This document shows, one piece after another, positions 9,603-21,603 of a stretch of DNA of 64,000 bases. The stretch comes from Lophium mytilinum (lineage: Eukaryota; Ascomycota; Dothideomycetes; Mytilinidiales; Mytilinidiaceae). A model generated the notes under the pieces. That model was not told where the DNA came from. It made no database searches and saw nothing but the letters and a program-made list of their open reading frames with translations. The stretch's first letter is position 1; every line of letters begins with the position of its first letter. A program made the translations under genes and the position numbers. The stretch spans positions 1,825,903 through 1,889,902 of the forward strand of contig MU004191.1 of NCBI GenBank assembly GCA_010093605.1, given 5' to 3'.

Positions 9603-12162
9603 TTTCATAGGATTTAACTGCGCCTTCTTCTTGCTTTCTGAAATTTCAAAGGATAACTAGTAGAGTTTGCTGTGCAGCCTATTCACACGCTGCAAGCCGC
9701 CAGTCCATGGGGGAGGCGGGGTGGAGATTAAGAACGGTGACGGTGTGTTCAATGGACTTGGGGATGATCAGGGTTTGTGCCATTCAATGGCGTGGTGTTG
9801 AAACAGAGAGAGCGTCGCAACCATGGTGGCGGCTGGAAGCCTCTAGAACGTGTTGGTGATGACAACCATTCAGGATGCAGGATGGCCACAAGCTAGTGGA
9901 GACGACGATGAATGCAACTTAGCAGAGATGATGCTGCGCCTCAAGCATGGTGAAGTAGAGGTAGGGGTCCTTAGATTAGGAAGACTTGAACGTCGTGATG
10001 TTGAAGTCAACACGGTTTGAAGTACACGAAGGTATTCTGAATGACAACCGAGTTTCATTATACTCATCTCTATGGTTCAATGGGGTAAGTGGTCTGATCT
10101 AGTTCGGCAACAGATTCCTCTCTACATCAATTTCCCGCGTCACTCTTTTTGAAGCCAGCTTTTCGCGATGAAGCGCTCTAATCGCCCTGCCTCATGGGCC
10201 TGTCGAGCTCCAAAACGTCTCTACATGCAGAGTCCTAGGCCCTCGGACACTCTTCGTGCCCCAGCTTCCCCGTCAAAGCCCAGCGCTCTACTGGCCCGAC
10301 CAGCGCCGCTTCTCCTCTACAGTAAGTTCCCATTCGCCGCCCAGAAAGCCCTCAACTGAGCCAACACGAATCTAGTTGCTCATTAGCCTATGAGACAAGC
10401 CTTCGGTCGCCTCCCATGCCGTTTTCCAGGCTCACCTCCTTTCTCGACCGCCCCAATGAGACTCTCTCAACAATCGCACCATCTCCGTCTCCCTGCTCCC
10501 TCTCACCGCAGCGCCTAGTCCTGAGTCTCGCCGCAAGCCCGCGCGACCCGCCGCATCGATTCTACGAAGAAATACCCAAAGGTGAACCCTTCGCCCTTCG
10601 AAGCTCTACATAAGAAGACGGTGCTCTTGCGATGCTCTGAGCTCAGCGCAACATTTGGACGCTCACTCCCGGCCACTACAGCCGGGCACCCCGCCTCCAA
10701 TGGATGATCAAGGACATGGGAAGACACAGACGGCGAGGAAGGCAAGAAGGGAAGCGTAGATGGGGCCCAGGACGAAGAGCTCGCGGACCCCGGAAGTCTA
10801 GGCAGATCAGTAGCTTGCTGGAGGTGTCGCAAAGACGTCTGGTATCAAGCGTCACCGCCAGACTAGGATGCAATGGCGGATCTAGATCAAAGACGGTTCA
10901 CATGAACCTTCACTGCGACAAAGTGCTCGAATGAGGGACGCTGGCGCGTGTGTCCGTGGCGGCTGAGCCCGCGCGAGGTCTCTGAGGCCCGGAAGGAGGA
11001 CTGCATGGCAGAAACTGGGTGGGAACGCACATTGGAGAGGATGACTTGCTTTGTATCTACAGGTGTACGTAGAGTACCATAGTCGCTGAATCGAATGTAG
11101 CCGTTGCTCGCCTTTATAGAGCCTGCTCAGCGACGTTCACGCAATCATCACAGCGCATGGTAGAGTGAAACGAGAGGCTTGTAAATGGATTTCATTGCTT
11201 TTCATACCAAGGTTAGCTCGCCGACACTGGTAAGCCGTTGCCTTACCTTTCTACGTGCTTTGGTGTCTCCAAGGTCCTTCCCTCCTAAACCAGCGCTCCT
11301 TCGCGGTAGTGACGCTTTTTCTTCGAGCCGTCTCTCCGTCGCGACTATACCACTTCTCCAAGACGTCAAGAATCCTAGTTATTCCAGGAGGTAGGCGGGG
11401 ATGCGCGGTCGGCGGCGACCCGTACTCCCAATCACCGCTCGCGAGTTGGACGATGGCGTGGGCAAGAGGAAGATGAAGCCTGGTCTCCCTACCTTGCCGA
11501 GCCGTCATGCTGGTGCCCGTGAGCTGTTCGAGCGCAGACGGTGACTTTGTCCGTCAAGGGCTCAAGGCCCATGGGATGCAGCTGACTGCGAAGTCGTCTT
11601 CTCGGCCGCCGCTCGTCGGGCGTGGATCAAGTCGTGGCTAAGATGATAATGAACGAGGGATGTCTTGCGGCGTTGCCATGCCCCCTTACTGATGTTGTGT
11701 TGGGTGATGAGGAAAGGTCGAGGATCTTCGACGAGGTAGGCGGAACGATGCGGTTGAAGGGGCGGAGGCGTCTCCGCCGGACGAGGTTGCGCGATATAGG
11801 CCGACTGGAAGGGAGCGGTGGGAGAGGGGAAGGGAGAGGGGACTGAGATGGAAGAGGTATGAAGCGGAGGAGGGAGGATAGTGCAGGGTGGCAAGTGATA
11901 GAGAGAGGAGTTGAAGGATTCAAGGAAGAGAGGCAATCCGTTGAACAGAGACATGATCCCACGAAGGGGATTGGAGATCTTCTTCCAGACCTCGCGCAAG
12001 GCGAGAGAATCGATGAAAAAAAGTTTGTTTGAGTGACCGAGCCCCGACCACGCTCAAGCCCGTGATGCCCACCACTGGTATGGCACCTCCGTGGAAGAGA
12101 CGATGCAAGCACCGCATTCCAAACAGCGAATTGAGAAGCAAAGCTCCCCAGCTGAGATCCCC
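9603..12162. other. Gene-poor region with decayed-looking frames
   Basis: No intact gene can be supported. A stretch near 10,150-10,330 reads like a presequence-type exon (Ser/Arg-rich, ending in RRFSST before a GTAAGT) but cannot be continued into a protein. Around 10,815-11,070 two short frames contain Cys/Trp spacing (CWRC, then CDK) but are interrupted. On the minus strand 11,562-11,999 is open and Pro/Ser-rich. These may be remnants of genes or chance frames. Confidence 0.35.
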
Positions 12163-12436
12163 CAGAAGCCCACTGAAGTCCGAAGACTTCAAACCCCCCA
12201 GTTGAACCAAGAGAAGCCGACACAGAGCAGACGAAAGCCGAAGCCAGTCGCGCGCATCAAGACAACTCAGAAACCCCCAGTACGAACAAGAGAAGTCGAC
12301 ACAAAGCAGACGAAAGCCAAAGCCAGTCGCGCGCATCAAAGACAACTCAGAAACCCCCAGTACGAACAAGAGAAGTCGACACAAAGCAGACGAAAGCCAA
12401 AGCCAGTCGCGCGCATCAAAGACAACTCAGAAACCC
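12163..12436. repeat. Approximately 80-bp tandem repeat
   Basis: Three successive units share CCAGTCGCGCGCATCA, located at about 12,245, 12,324 and 12,404. The spacings are 79 and 80 bp; the first unit lacks one A. A diverged partial copy precedes them. The last two units are almost identical, including AGAAGTCGACACAAAGCAG. A period of 79-80 does not preserve a reading frame between units, so the array is not evidence of a repeat protein. Confidence 0.85.
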
Positions 12437-13298
12437 CCGGATCCATGTGGGCGCTTGTGGTAATCGTATACACGCTCGTGACAGCCACAGCCCTGCGGCC
12501 CTACGTTCTAAGCGGCTACCGTAATCAGACTGAAGTGAACGAGCGTGGACTCCCTCCGGCGCGGCGATTGCAAGCAGCGCTAACTGCGAGAATCCCCTGT
12601 CTTCGTCTCCGCAGCCCAGAGGACGATCTGAACTGCGTGGCCAACCGCACGCCATCCCGCCCCCAGGCACATTGAACTGGTGCTGCAGCCGAAGCCACCA
12701 CCTCGCCAGAGAACGAATCTCAGCCGCGTAAGATGTGGGATTGCGATGACGGCGGCCGGTGTCGTGAGAAATCTCGGGCAAAAGCTGGCCGTTATAAAAA
12801 CTCATACAGCGCTACGCTTGTGGTGTTAACTTCTTCGAAGCTCCTGAGAGGAAGGCGTTAGCAGGGTGCATGAGATGCAGTGAATAGTGATGAACAGCAA
12901 GCTGGTGATCGAAGGGTGAAGGAGTGAGGACAGGGGAAGAAGTGAAGGCAGGTGAACGAGTGAAGACTTGTGAGGCTGAAGGACTGGGATGGATCGAGAC
13001 AGGTGACGGTGAAGGACTGGAATGGGTGGAGAGAGGCGATGAAGGAACAAGATAGATTGCAAGAGGTGATGGGGGAGGAGTGAGGTGGACGATGACGTAA
13101 GAAGAGGACGAGTAACAGAGGAACTGAAGAAGAGATCGCGACAGGCCAGGCAGAGCAAGGAAACCCAAGATGGAAAGGAAAGGAAAGAAAAGGTGAGAAG
13201 TGAGAACGTACCTGACTCGGCTCCCACAATATATACGAAGGGCACTCCGATCATCCGCCGCCGACAAGTGACCAAGTCAACCAGAGGTCGATACTAGT

Positions 13299-13373
13299 TG
13301 TCGAAACCAAAGCGGTCAAAACCAAAGCGGTCGATGCCAAAGTCGTCGAAACCAGTTCCATCAAAACCAAAGT
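13299..13373. repeat. 15-bp minisatellite, five units
   Basis: Five consecutive 15-bp units of the form GTCGAAACCAAAGCG vary at a few positions (GTCAAAACCAAAGCG, GTCGATGCCAAAGTC and similar). The period is a multiple of three, so the minus strand reads a five-residue Leu/Val/Ser/Thr repeat inside a long open frame (14,054-13,251). I see no independent sign that this frame is a gene. From 12,437 to 13,298 and 13,374 to 14,312 no gene is supported; 12,880-13,080 is purine-rich low-complexity sequence. Confidence 0.7.
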
Positions 13374-14312
13374 TTGAGCGAAGTAAGGAAGAAGGAAGGT
13401 CGGGGGGCGGCGGGCCTTAAGTAGTCGGAGGGAGAAGGAGGCCGGTAACGCTAACCGCTTTGGGAAATCACGTGCGGGCACCCCCTCACACCCTGCGTGC
13501 CCTCTGCGTGCCCCTTTCAGTTGCTTCTTGTAACTACTGACGTCAGTTTCCATGGAGCAACCTTCGCCCAGTTTCCACCAGTTTCCACGACGGTCCCAGG
13601 CAGCAGCGAGGTAGTGCAGTGCCGTCGCCAGGCCGGCAGCTTCACTATGAGTGAACGATATGGCGACTCCAGTAGGGTCGCAGTTCTTAAGATAAGAGAG
13701 AGCGAGATGGCATGATCGTATAGAATGAACACAATGAAGTTGGAAGAGATTGCAGTCCCTTCCGGGCATCTCACCGTCCACCCCATGTCGCAAGGCCCGC
13801 TCATGGCCTCCTCTGCCTATAGCCGTGCGACATTCGCCGTGACAGCAGCCGGTCAAGCTCCCTGAAGATAAGAGACGGGAGGAGCGACTGCCCATAGATA
13901 TGCAGAGAATGAAGACAGCAATGAAGATCACAGTAATGATTCGACCATACCATGCTACTGTCCTAGATGCCCTCGAAAGGCAGCCAGCAACCTCCAAAAC
14001 GCTACGAGCAACGCGGCACTCTCCCTCAACAGCGTCGTAGATGATATTCCTCACATCTTCAAGCCCATGCGTTTCTCGGCGCTCTGCGTCTTCAGTGGCT
14101 CCTCTGCTATACCCGGTCTCTAAGTCCTTCGCTGGGCCATGCTGCTACATCCACAGCGGCGCTTTCAGCAACACCATGAGCGAGACGCTGCCCTCCGGAG
14201 CATACTACGAGCCTCCCACCTGCGAGCCACACTCTCCTCCCGTTATACCCTCGCCTTCGACTTTATCATCTCCCCCTATCCTCTCGTCGCCCACTCGACA
14301 ACCCTTCACCCG

Positions 14313-15663
14313 TCAGGACCCCAAGCTCCTCGACCATCCAGGTGCGATGCCGTCTTCGCAGGCATCGGCGCCCGTCCCATCCTTTCGTAGCAGCCTCTTC
14401 TCATCGGTGCCTCCAAGCGACGGAGTCCAACATACCCAGCTACCGCCACCGATCCAACTGCCGATGACGCCTCGGCAGACACCATCGACGATACATTCGT
14501 AAGGGTCCACTGGAAGAATACCCGGAGAGCGAAGTGATGGCCGGCAAGCCCGAGCGCGACTTGGAGACCAGGCCACGTCGAAGCCAGAGGCGATATCACG
14601 GGCGACGGCGTCGTCGGCACGCGGGATCTCTGGTACGTGGGCGGGCTGGGGCTTGACATCTGAGTGGGACGGCAGTAGATGAGGCGCATGGATAGCTTGA
14701 CGGGAACACATCTCCTCTTGCAAAGGAACATTGAAAGGACGGCACGGCGCAAATATGGTTTTTGGTGTAAGGCTTGAGGGACGCACAATGGGAGAAGAGT
14801 TTTCTTTCTGCACGCGGATAGTGATTAAATAGAGCATGACAAAAATGCGAAGACTCTATCGCTAATATCATTGGTTTTATCTACTATATCCGTTCCATGC
14901 TTGAATTTTGATGTCGATGAAGTGGAATCCTTTCTTCTATGTGTATACTTACATGAGATTCGTAGGTTCATCCTCGCCTTTTCAGCAACCAGGTTTGATT
15001 CGACATGCCATTCTTTGGGATTGTGGACTGAAGCTGCCGTCCAACGTTGACGAGATGATTGTGGAAGATCTCTGCTTCCATGAGCACAGGTGTGGAGGAA
15101 GCGCTATCTCTCTCGATGGCTTCTGCATGAGCTTGGCGAGATGGGGATCCTAGCAGGGAATTGATAGCCTCGCTGCTGGTCTTGGCCGACGTGGGGGTCT
15201 TTGCGTAGGCGCGCTTCTCTTAACAGAGAAGAGGATTCTCGCAATGCTTCGAGAGCGCTGTCCTCGGGTAGTGGACCTGGCTTAGTTGCCGGCGCGAAGG
15301 AGTTGAAGGGACGCCTTTGGGGATGGCGTAGCTCTGTCGTGATGGATGATCTGACATCACGTGGAAGCTATGGTATGGATTGAAGCCGTACCAGTGACAT
15401 GGGTGGACGTGTTTGTTGCCGAAGCCGAAGCCCGCGGAGTAGTATTCGTATGGTGAACCTGTAGCAAACTTGAATGGCCTAAAGTTTGCAGCGCAGACGT
15501 TTTCTCTTCCATGGCGCAGATTTTCTACCGTCATACTGTCATTGGTCTCGCCCATCCAGTCTTTTGTGGATCTCAATGCGCCTCATCGGACGCTATCTCC
15601 GCTAGATTTGAGCTTCGATGGCTCAATATCTGGCGCCCTGGCGGTTGCGACTGCCGGGAGTTT
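14313..15663 (-). pseudogene. Decayed minus-strand gene of unknown family
   Basis: A minus-strand frame from 15,663 to 14,968 has protein-like composition (SPYEYYSAGFGFGNKH, MEAEIFHNHLVNVGRQL) but is cut by TGA (15,585-15,583), TAA (15,222-15,220) and TGA (14,970-14,968). Each of these could arise from CGA or CAA by a single C-to-T change. Just after the last stop a GTAAGT donor and a downstream TTAG acceptor resemble an intron. A second open stretch (about 14,837-14,313) continues with Pro/Ser-rich, apparently disordered sequence such as HAPHLLPSHSDVKPQPAH. No domain is recognised. It lies immediately 3' of the conserved membrane-protein gene on the same strand, so a relation to that gene's 3' end is possible. 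Confidence that this is a former gene is moderate. Confidence 0.4.
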
Positions 15664-15760
15664 CTAGCAGGTTTTCCTACGGGGGACCTGTGTTGAGAAG
15701 ATGCTCTAGGCCGGGTGTTTGATGTGAGAGCCCTCAATGGTGGCTCTCTGTCTATTTGTC

Positions 15761-17643
15761 CTAGCCAATGATGGAGGGGACAGAAGCAGAAGATCGATGA
15801 TTGCCAGGAGAAGGACTGTAATGGATAGCCGGCGGCACCTCGAGAGTATCACGTCGCTTTGGCGGTCGCTTGATACCACTGGATTCAGCAGTTGAAACGG
15901 TGGCCAGATGCTGCATCTCGAGCGACGTCTTGTTAGTCGGGCTGCTGTCGAGTGCAACGCCTTCGATGCCAAGGCCAGTACCGGACCCCATCGTCATGAA
16001 GCTGCCCCTCGAATTCTGTTTACGCAGCGAAGGAGTGAGGTTCCCTTCTGCGTCTCGGCGCGGATTGTACGACTCCCTAATATGGGCCAGCGCAGGATTT
16101 CGGTGCTCTTCGCCGGGAATCTCGGGAAAGTCGACAGCTCGACCGCGTTTGAACTCAGCCACGTCGTCATGCGCTGCGGTGCCAAAGTAATTGCCAACGG
16201 AAGTCAGCATGTTGGCGACTTTTTTCCTGTTGCCGGCATCGACTCGCTCAGGTTCCTTGACGACGTCGCTAGCGGTGCTATCAGCGCTTCTACTGCTTGG
16301 TAGGTGGTCTTCGCTTGGCGGAAGCTGCAAAGTCGGCTGCCGTAGAAGCCCCTGGCCGTGATGGCCATGTGAACAGTTGCAGTGATGCGTTCCGGGATCT
16401 TGAGTCTCTTGCTTCTTCGTTATTTCCCCGTTGACGGTCAGCAGAACTAGCGACCCGAGTGCTGCCATCACAGTACCAGCTATGGGGGCCCACTGGCCTG
16501 GAAGTATGTCAGTAGTTTAAGATGACGGCAAAGGAGGAACACGTACCGATGGAAGCAAAGGGCTCTGTCTGGTATCGAACCTGACGGCTGAAGAAGTTTC
16601 TCTCGCCAATGATGAGGATAGCAAGGACGGCAGCGCTGAAGATGGGAATTTCGACTCCATTGAGGACTTTCCTAATTACGCTGTTCACGCCCATCATGCG
16701 CCTCTCGGTAGCGCCGTTGGTTCCCTCAATGACTTGGTCAATTCTGTCATCTCGGTCCTCATCAGCACGGAGCTTCTTCCAATTGATTTCGACGATTCTG
16801 TTCCACATGGATACAAGGGAAAGAATGGCTGGGACACAGCACGCTGCTGCGAGGAGGGTGGCGGTATTGAAGGTGAGCATGTCTGGCGAGGGAATCACGT
16901 AGATGTTGTTGGCCGAGCCGCCTCGCAAGGGAGAGAAGGGGCCATCCTCAGTAGTACAAACGAGGCCACAAGAGTCCCCGTAGGTAAAATCACTCGCAGT
17001 CTGGAGAACGTGTTTGCCAGAGTCGTTGCTGAAGCATTTGTGGGACGTGCTCCGGTAGAATTCAACCGTCAAGCTTAGCAGGCCTTAGAGATCAATCAGA
17101 GAAATGCTCGTCGATGGACTAAAGACAGATAGAATACTCACCGGCAAGGACAAGACCGGTCCACAAAAAAATGGTGTTGCGACCGGGATCATAGAAGTAG
17201 GTTCGAGAGAGTTTGACGGTTACCGGAGCAGCCAAGATGCCTATCGAGCATGTCTGGAAAGCACCGTATACATCCATATCGACGGCGCCTGGTGTTTGAG
17301 TCGTTAGCGGTGAGGTCGCGTAGCAGTGTGACAGTGACTTACCATCGACGTGCATAGCCGCGAGAACGATGCCGTGGATGGCAGCAACGGCAGGGAACAA
17401 CAACGCAGCGGCTAAGCAGGCGTTCTTCAACCATTCCGTCTTTCTTGCCAGCACGCAGGCGGCTACGAGGCAGTAATAGAGAATCCGTGAACCGGGCCCA
17501 TATTGGCCTGACACCGGCCAGGCGCACACGACGCGCAGCGCATCACTAATAGCACTCGTAGCGTTTGGAGAAGAGGTAAAATTGGTGGCAGCGGTTCGAG
17601 CAACGAAGGTGGTGAGCAACGAGGCTGAAGATATCACTGGCAT
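15761..17643 (-). CDS. Conserved fungal multipass membrane protein of unknown function
   Basis: Four exons (17643-17343, 17288-17142, 17083-16547, 16497-15761) keep frame through GTAAGT, GTGAGT and GTACGT donors and encode about 573 residues. The start is the ATG at 17,643; the frame extends upstream but less plausibly. Hydrophobic helices include ILYYCLVAACVLA, ACLAAALLFPAVAAIHGIV, FQTCSIGILAAPVTV, IFLWTGLVLAG, TATLLAAACCVPAILSLV, FSAAVLAILIIGE and GTVMAALGSLVLLTV, giving about seven segments. A conserved-looking extracellular loop holds the cysteines and the patch FSPLRGGSANNIYVIP. The C-terminal 230 residues are polar and probably cytosolic and disordered. I recognise the CAWPVSGQYGPGSR entry segment as typical of an uncharacterised filamentous-fungal membrane protein family; no function is known to me. 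Confidence 0.85.
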
Positions 17644-18970
17644 ACCTCCGTGTTCCACGGATACAATGGCAGTGTGATGGAATAGAAGAGGACTCGCTGA
17701 TATTAATGGGTAGACAGAGGGGCGTCTGGGGCTCCGTATCGCATTGTCTGGGCGACAGGAGATGGAAGCTGCTCGCGTGCTCAACTACCCAGACAAGGTG
17801 GCAGGCATCCGCCTCTGAAGGGTGAGGCTGTTGGCCACCTGGGCGCGTGGTGATGATAGTGGCACAGGGCGCAAGATGCAGTTGGTCCAGCGGCCGCTTG
17901 ACTGGTGAGGGAAGCTGGTAAAGCACGACGGTCGCGCGTGCTTCTCTTCAGCGGCCGGTGAGGCTGATTTGGCCCAGTCGGCAGGCCGGGATGCTCCACG
18001 CCCGCGGGGAATACAGAGGACACGGGCTGCAAACTGTGTGGCTGTGTTTTGGTGTGGAGAGACGGCCTAGCTGCATGAAGCATGTCGTAATGACCGCACA
18101 GGCACTGAGACTCTGGGCGCAGAAAGAAGACGTGCAGCAATACAGTACAAGACATGAATAAGCTGAATGATGCGGATGACTCGATGAAGAGATGGAAGGT
18201 AGGGAACAGAAGGCAGAAAGAAGCAGCATGGAAGGGTTTCAGCCCTAAAAGATGGGGGTGGGACCGGAGTACCAAGTACCTAGCTAGCCATGTTTCCCCA
18301 GTATTATATCCTGATGCAGAGTTACAAATCAACCACCCAGCTCTAGATGGCTTAGTCTCCTAAAGCTTGCGTATTGTACCAGATTTACACCCCGACTACC
18401 CAGCTCAGACGGCTTAGTCTCCTGATAGCTGCGTATTGTGTGGCCAAGATCGGCAGTCTTCAGGCTAGGCATCGCGCTAGCTCACCGGAATCTGAGGTGA
18501 GGCTGCAGATCTCTTTTCCCTCATCGTCAGCCCGCAGCCTGCCCTGCCCTGCTGCATCCATCAGTAGTCGAATACTCGTCTTGGCCCTGCTGCATTCATC
18601 AATCCAATCCTCGTCCTGCCTGCCGTTCTTCCATCTCTCTTTGGCCCCGCACCATCCTCTCACATATATCGCTCACTGCAGGGACCATCATCGGGTCAGA
18701 TCTCTTCGATTTACGGGGCACGAGAAAGCCCGCAGGCTCACAGTGTTCGCGCCGTCCACAACCAGCTCGACACAGCCTCCACACGCATCTGGGCATGCAG
18801 GGCTGACCTCCCCTCGCCCCACTCTCAACTCTCTTGGCAGCGCATGTCGCCGTTGCCGTGTGAGCGGGCAGCTGCCATCGTGGAGAAAATCTAACCTCCA
18901 CGTCGCCATCGACAGTCGAACACCAATGCCGTGCCTCTAGCAACTCTCCACTTCGCCAACAAGTTTGAAA
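17644..18970. other. Divergent intergenic region with a short tandem repeat
   Basis: About 1.3 kb between the membrane-protein gene (minus) and the ArsB-type transporter (plus). Two direct copies with a 63-bp period occur at about 18,335-18,378 and 18,398-18,440, each containing ACCCAGCTC, GGCTTAGTCTCCT and GCGTATTGT. A second imprecise repeat (GCCCTGCTGCATYCATCA) lies near 18,550-18,600. Open frames here overlap and are not supported as genes. Confidence 0.5.
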
Positions 18971-21242
18971 ATGGGAGAGACTCTTGAGCAGAGCTTGGAC
19001 ACCAGCAAGATCAAAGAATGGCGCTCCATCGTCACCCTCATTGTCTTCGTTATCACCAGTGAGTTTATCCACTACGCATCGTGTCCAATGCGCCGAATAA
19101 TCCCTCAACACGCGCACAGATCTGGTTGTCATTTTTCCGTTTCATGTTCCATTCTTTATCCCTCGAGTAGTTGTGAACGCAGTTTTAGATGCACTGAGTC
19201 GACTCCGCATAATATCTCCCCGCCACCATCACTCCAATGATGACCGGAACGGCAAAACACCATTCTTTGTGCGCCTCAACTTTCCCTTGAATTTCGTTAC
19301 GGCCCCCTTGATCGCCGATCTCTTTCTGCTTGCCCTTTTGGCAATTGGTAAGAAGGAAGTCCGCGATGGGACCATAGGAGCTGACAACATCTCACCTTAC
19401 GATATCATGCTCTTTTTCATATCCCTGGCTTACATCGCCATATCCATTGACGCTTCCGGTTTGATCAGGTACCTAGCATTCAAGGTGCTTCAATGGGGTG
19501 GCGACGCCGGCCACAGACTCTACTTCTACCTCTACGCCTTCTTTTTCGGACTCTCTAGCTTCATCGGAAATGACCCCATCATTCTGTCTGGCACCGCCTT
19601 CCTGGCCTACATGACGCGCGTGTCTAGCAACATCATCCATCCAAGCGCCTGGATCCACACCCAGTTCGCCGTTGCCAATATTGGTTCCGCTATCCTTGTC
19701 TCCTCTAACCCAACCAACCTTGTGCTCGCTGGTGCTTTCAATATCAAGTTCATCAACTACACAGCCAACATCATCGTGCCCGTAGTATGCACCGCAGTTG
19801 TGCTCTTTCCCTTCTTGCTCTACATTGTCTTCAACGACGAAGACCTAGTGCCGTCCTCTATTAAGATGCACGAGCTACCCGACGAACTCAAAGCCAAGAA
19901 GCCCGTAAATCCCAACATACCTCACGCCCGGGGGAACGCCGAGGAAGAAGAGAACTTTGCCAACGACGAAGAGGGGAAATTGCTCTCGCTGGAAGAAATC
20001 ATGAATCCATTTTTGGACAAAGGAGGCGCCGCGTTTGGAGGCCTAATCATGGCCGCCACACTCATCACCCTGCTAGCGATCAACGCGTCTGGCGAAAAGA
20101 CTGGGCATAAAGCTGCATTTTGGGTAACCCTGCCCGCTGCTTTTGTCATGCTAGTCTGGGACATCGCCTTCGGATGGTATCATCGACGCGAGACGCGTGA
20201 CATTGCTCACAGAGGTCGACAGGAGGTTGAGCTCGCACGCGCTGAACGTGCCATTAGGGAAGAGGAGGAGGTTGCGCGATCAGCCATTGAGAAAGATAAA
20301 GCTGACACTCTGGAGCAAGAAAAAGCTGTTTTGACTCAGACGTACTCACCCGAACCTCTGGAGAAGCAGAGCGGTAACGGTGATGAGAGCGATATCTCCA
20401 TCTGTCCACCACAAGCGCCGTCAGGAACGACACCTAGCATGGATATAGACGAAAAGAAGCGGGAGGCGGACCTCCAGGCACGCATCTCGCGTGAACTCGC
20501 GCTTCGACAGACTCGTGGCCGGTCGACCCTCGTCTCGCTCGTCGGGGACGCCTACCGGTGGTCACAGGAGACGTTCCCTACCGCAACTACCGTGCTCACA
20601 CATTTGCCTCTTGCGCTCATCCCCTTTGCTTTCTCCATGTTCGTCCTCGTACAAGGTAAGCCTACGGTATCAAGGTTGATATGCCTAAAGCGCTAACGAG
20701 CGTTCAGCTCTGGTCACCAAAGGGTGGGTTCAAGTCTTCGCATACGGCTGGGACCATTGGGTCAATAAAACCGGAACCGTCGGCGCAGTTGGCGGTATGG
20801 GTTTTCTCTCCGTGATCCTGTGCAACGTAAGTTCGCTCCCTTTTCCCCTTCCCTCGAACTTCAAGCCCATCGAACTTACTCTTTCTTTCAAATCTAGTTC
20901 GCAGGTACAAACATCGGGACCACCATCCTCCTCTCCCGCGTCATCCAGGCCTGGCAAAACATCCACACATTCAACGGCATCCCCATTACCGACCGCACCT
21001 TCTGGGCGACCGTGTACAGCATGGCACTCGGCGTCAATTTCGGGGCTTTCAGCGCCGCGTTTAGTGCATCGCTCGCCGGGCTGCTCTGGCGCGATATCCT
21101 AGCGCGGAAGCATATACGTGTGCATAGTTTGCACTTTGCGCGCGTCAACTTGCCTATCATTGCCATCGCCATGACGGTAGGCTGTGCAGTTCTTGTGGGG
21201 CAGGTATATATAATCAGGGATAACGACCCTTATAATTTGTAA
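18971..21242 (+). CDS. ArsB/NhaD-superfamily ion transporter
   Basis: Four exons (18971-19058, 19120-20655, 20708-20826, 20898-21242) encode about 695 residues. The first ATG in frame is at 18,971. The protein has hydrophobic segments typical of the ArsB/NhaD/citrate-transporter fold. Family-like signatures are FGLSSFIGNDPIILSGTAF, the half-site NIGSAILVSSNPTNLVLAG, and its inverted-repeat partner CNFAGTNIGTTILLSR near the C-terminus. A cytosolic central loop of roughly 150 residues (about 340-500) is charged, Glu/Arg/Lys-rich and coiled-coil prone. Superfamily members export arsenite, exchange Na+/H+ or carry dicarboxylates across plasma or vacuolar membranes. The substrate cannot be read from the sequence, and no arsenate-reductase or arsenic-responsive neighbour is present, so arsenic specificity should not be assumed. 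Confidence 0.88.
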
Positions 21243-21603
21243 TGATTCTTGCATCGGCGGAGGAATAGTGAGCATTTTTATACGATTTCATGAACCATTT
21301 ACCGCCCACATTTGGATTGGGATAGAATTTTTTTCAAATGTATAAGATTAGTCGAGCAAGCGAGCATCGTCACATGTTTCATATCAAATACCACGTAGGC
21401 CAAAAGTCTTGTTTTCATTACCCAGCTTCAGTCAGGTTTCTGGCTCTTGAAATACTCGTCTTCTCATCTTCAAGCTACCTTTTGGTACGTCCAGACACAC
21501 ATGCTGTCATCCGATATACCAGACACCCTGTATGTGCAACCGCCGGCCGCTTTGGTAAATCCCAACGCTCCAGACTCTTGAGGACGTACAGCTGACAGAG
21601 CCA
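21243..21603. other. Convergent 3' intergenic region
   Basis: A 361-bp region between the stop of the ArsB-type transporter (plus) and the stop of the first GPI-anchored paralogue (minus). It contains both 3' flanks and no supported gene. AT-rich stretches near 21,260-21,345 would suit transcript ends, but no discrete terminator is defined. Confidence 0.4.

Noticed and set aside
12812-13275. Three overlapping minus-strand Ser/Pro/Leu-rich frames as a secreted protein
   Set aside because: All three frames are open because the plus strand is GA-rich low complexity; no frame is preferred.
13251-14054. Minus-strand open frame of 267 codons as a gene
   Set aside because: It includes a 15-bp minisatellite and purine-biased sequence, shows no signal peptide or domain, and has no supporting splice context. 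Openness is explained by composition.
18971-21242. Arsenic-resistance locus
   Set aside because: Only the transporter is present; no arsenate reductase, methyltransferase or regulator lies nearby, and the superfamily has several substrates.
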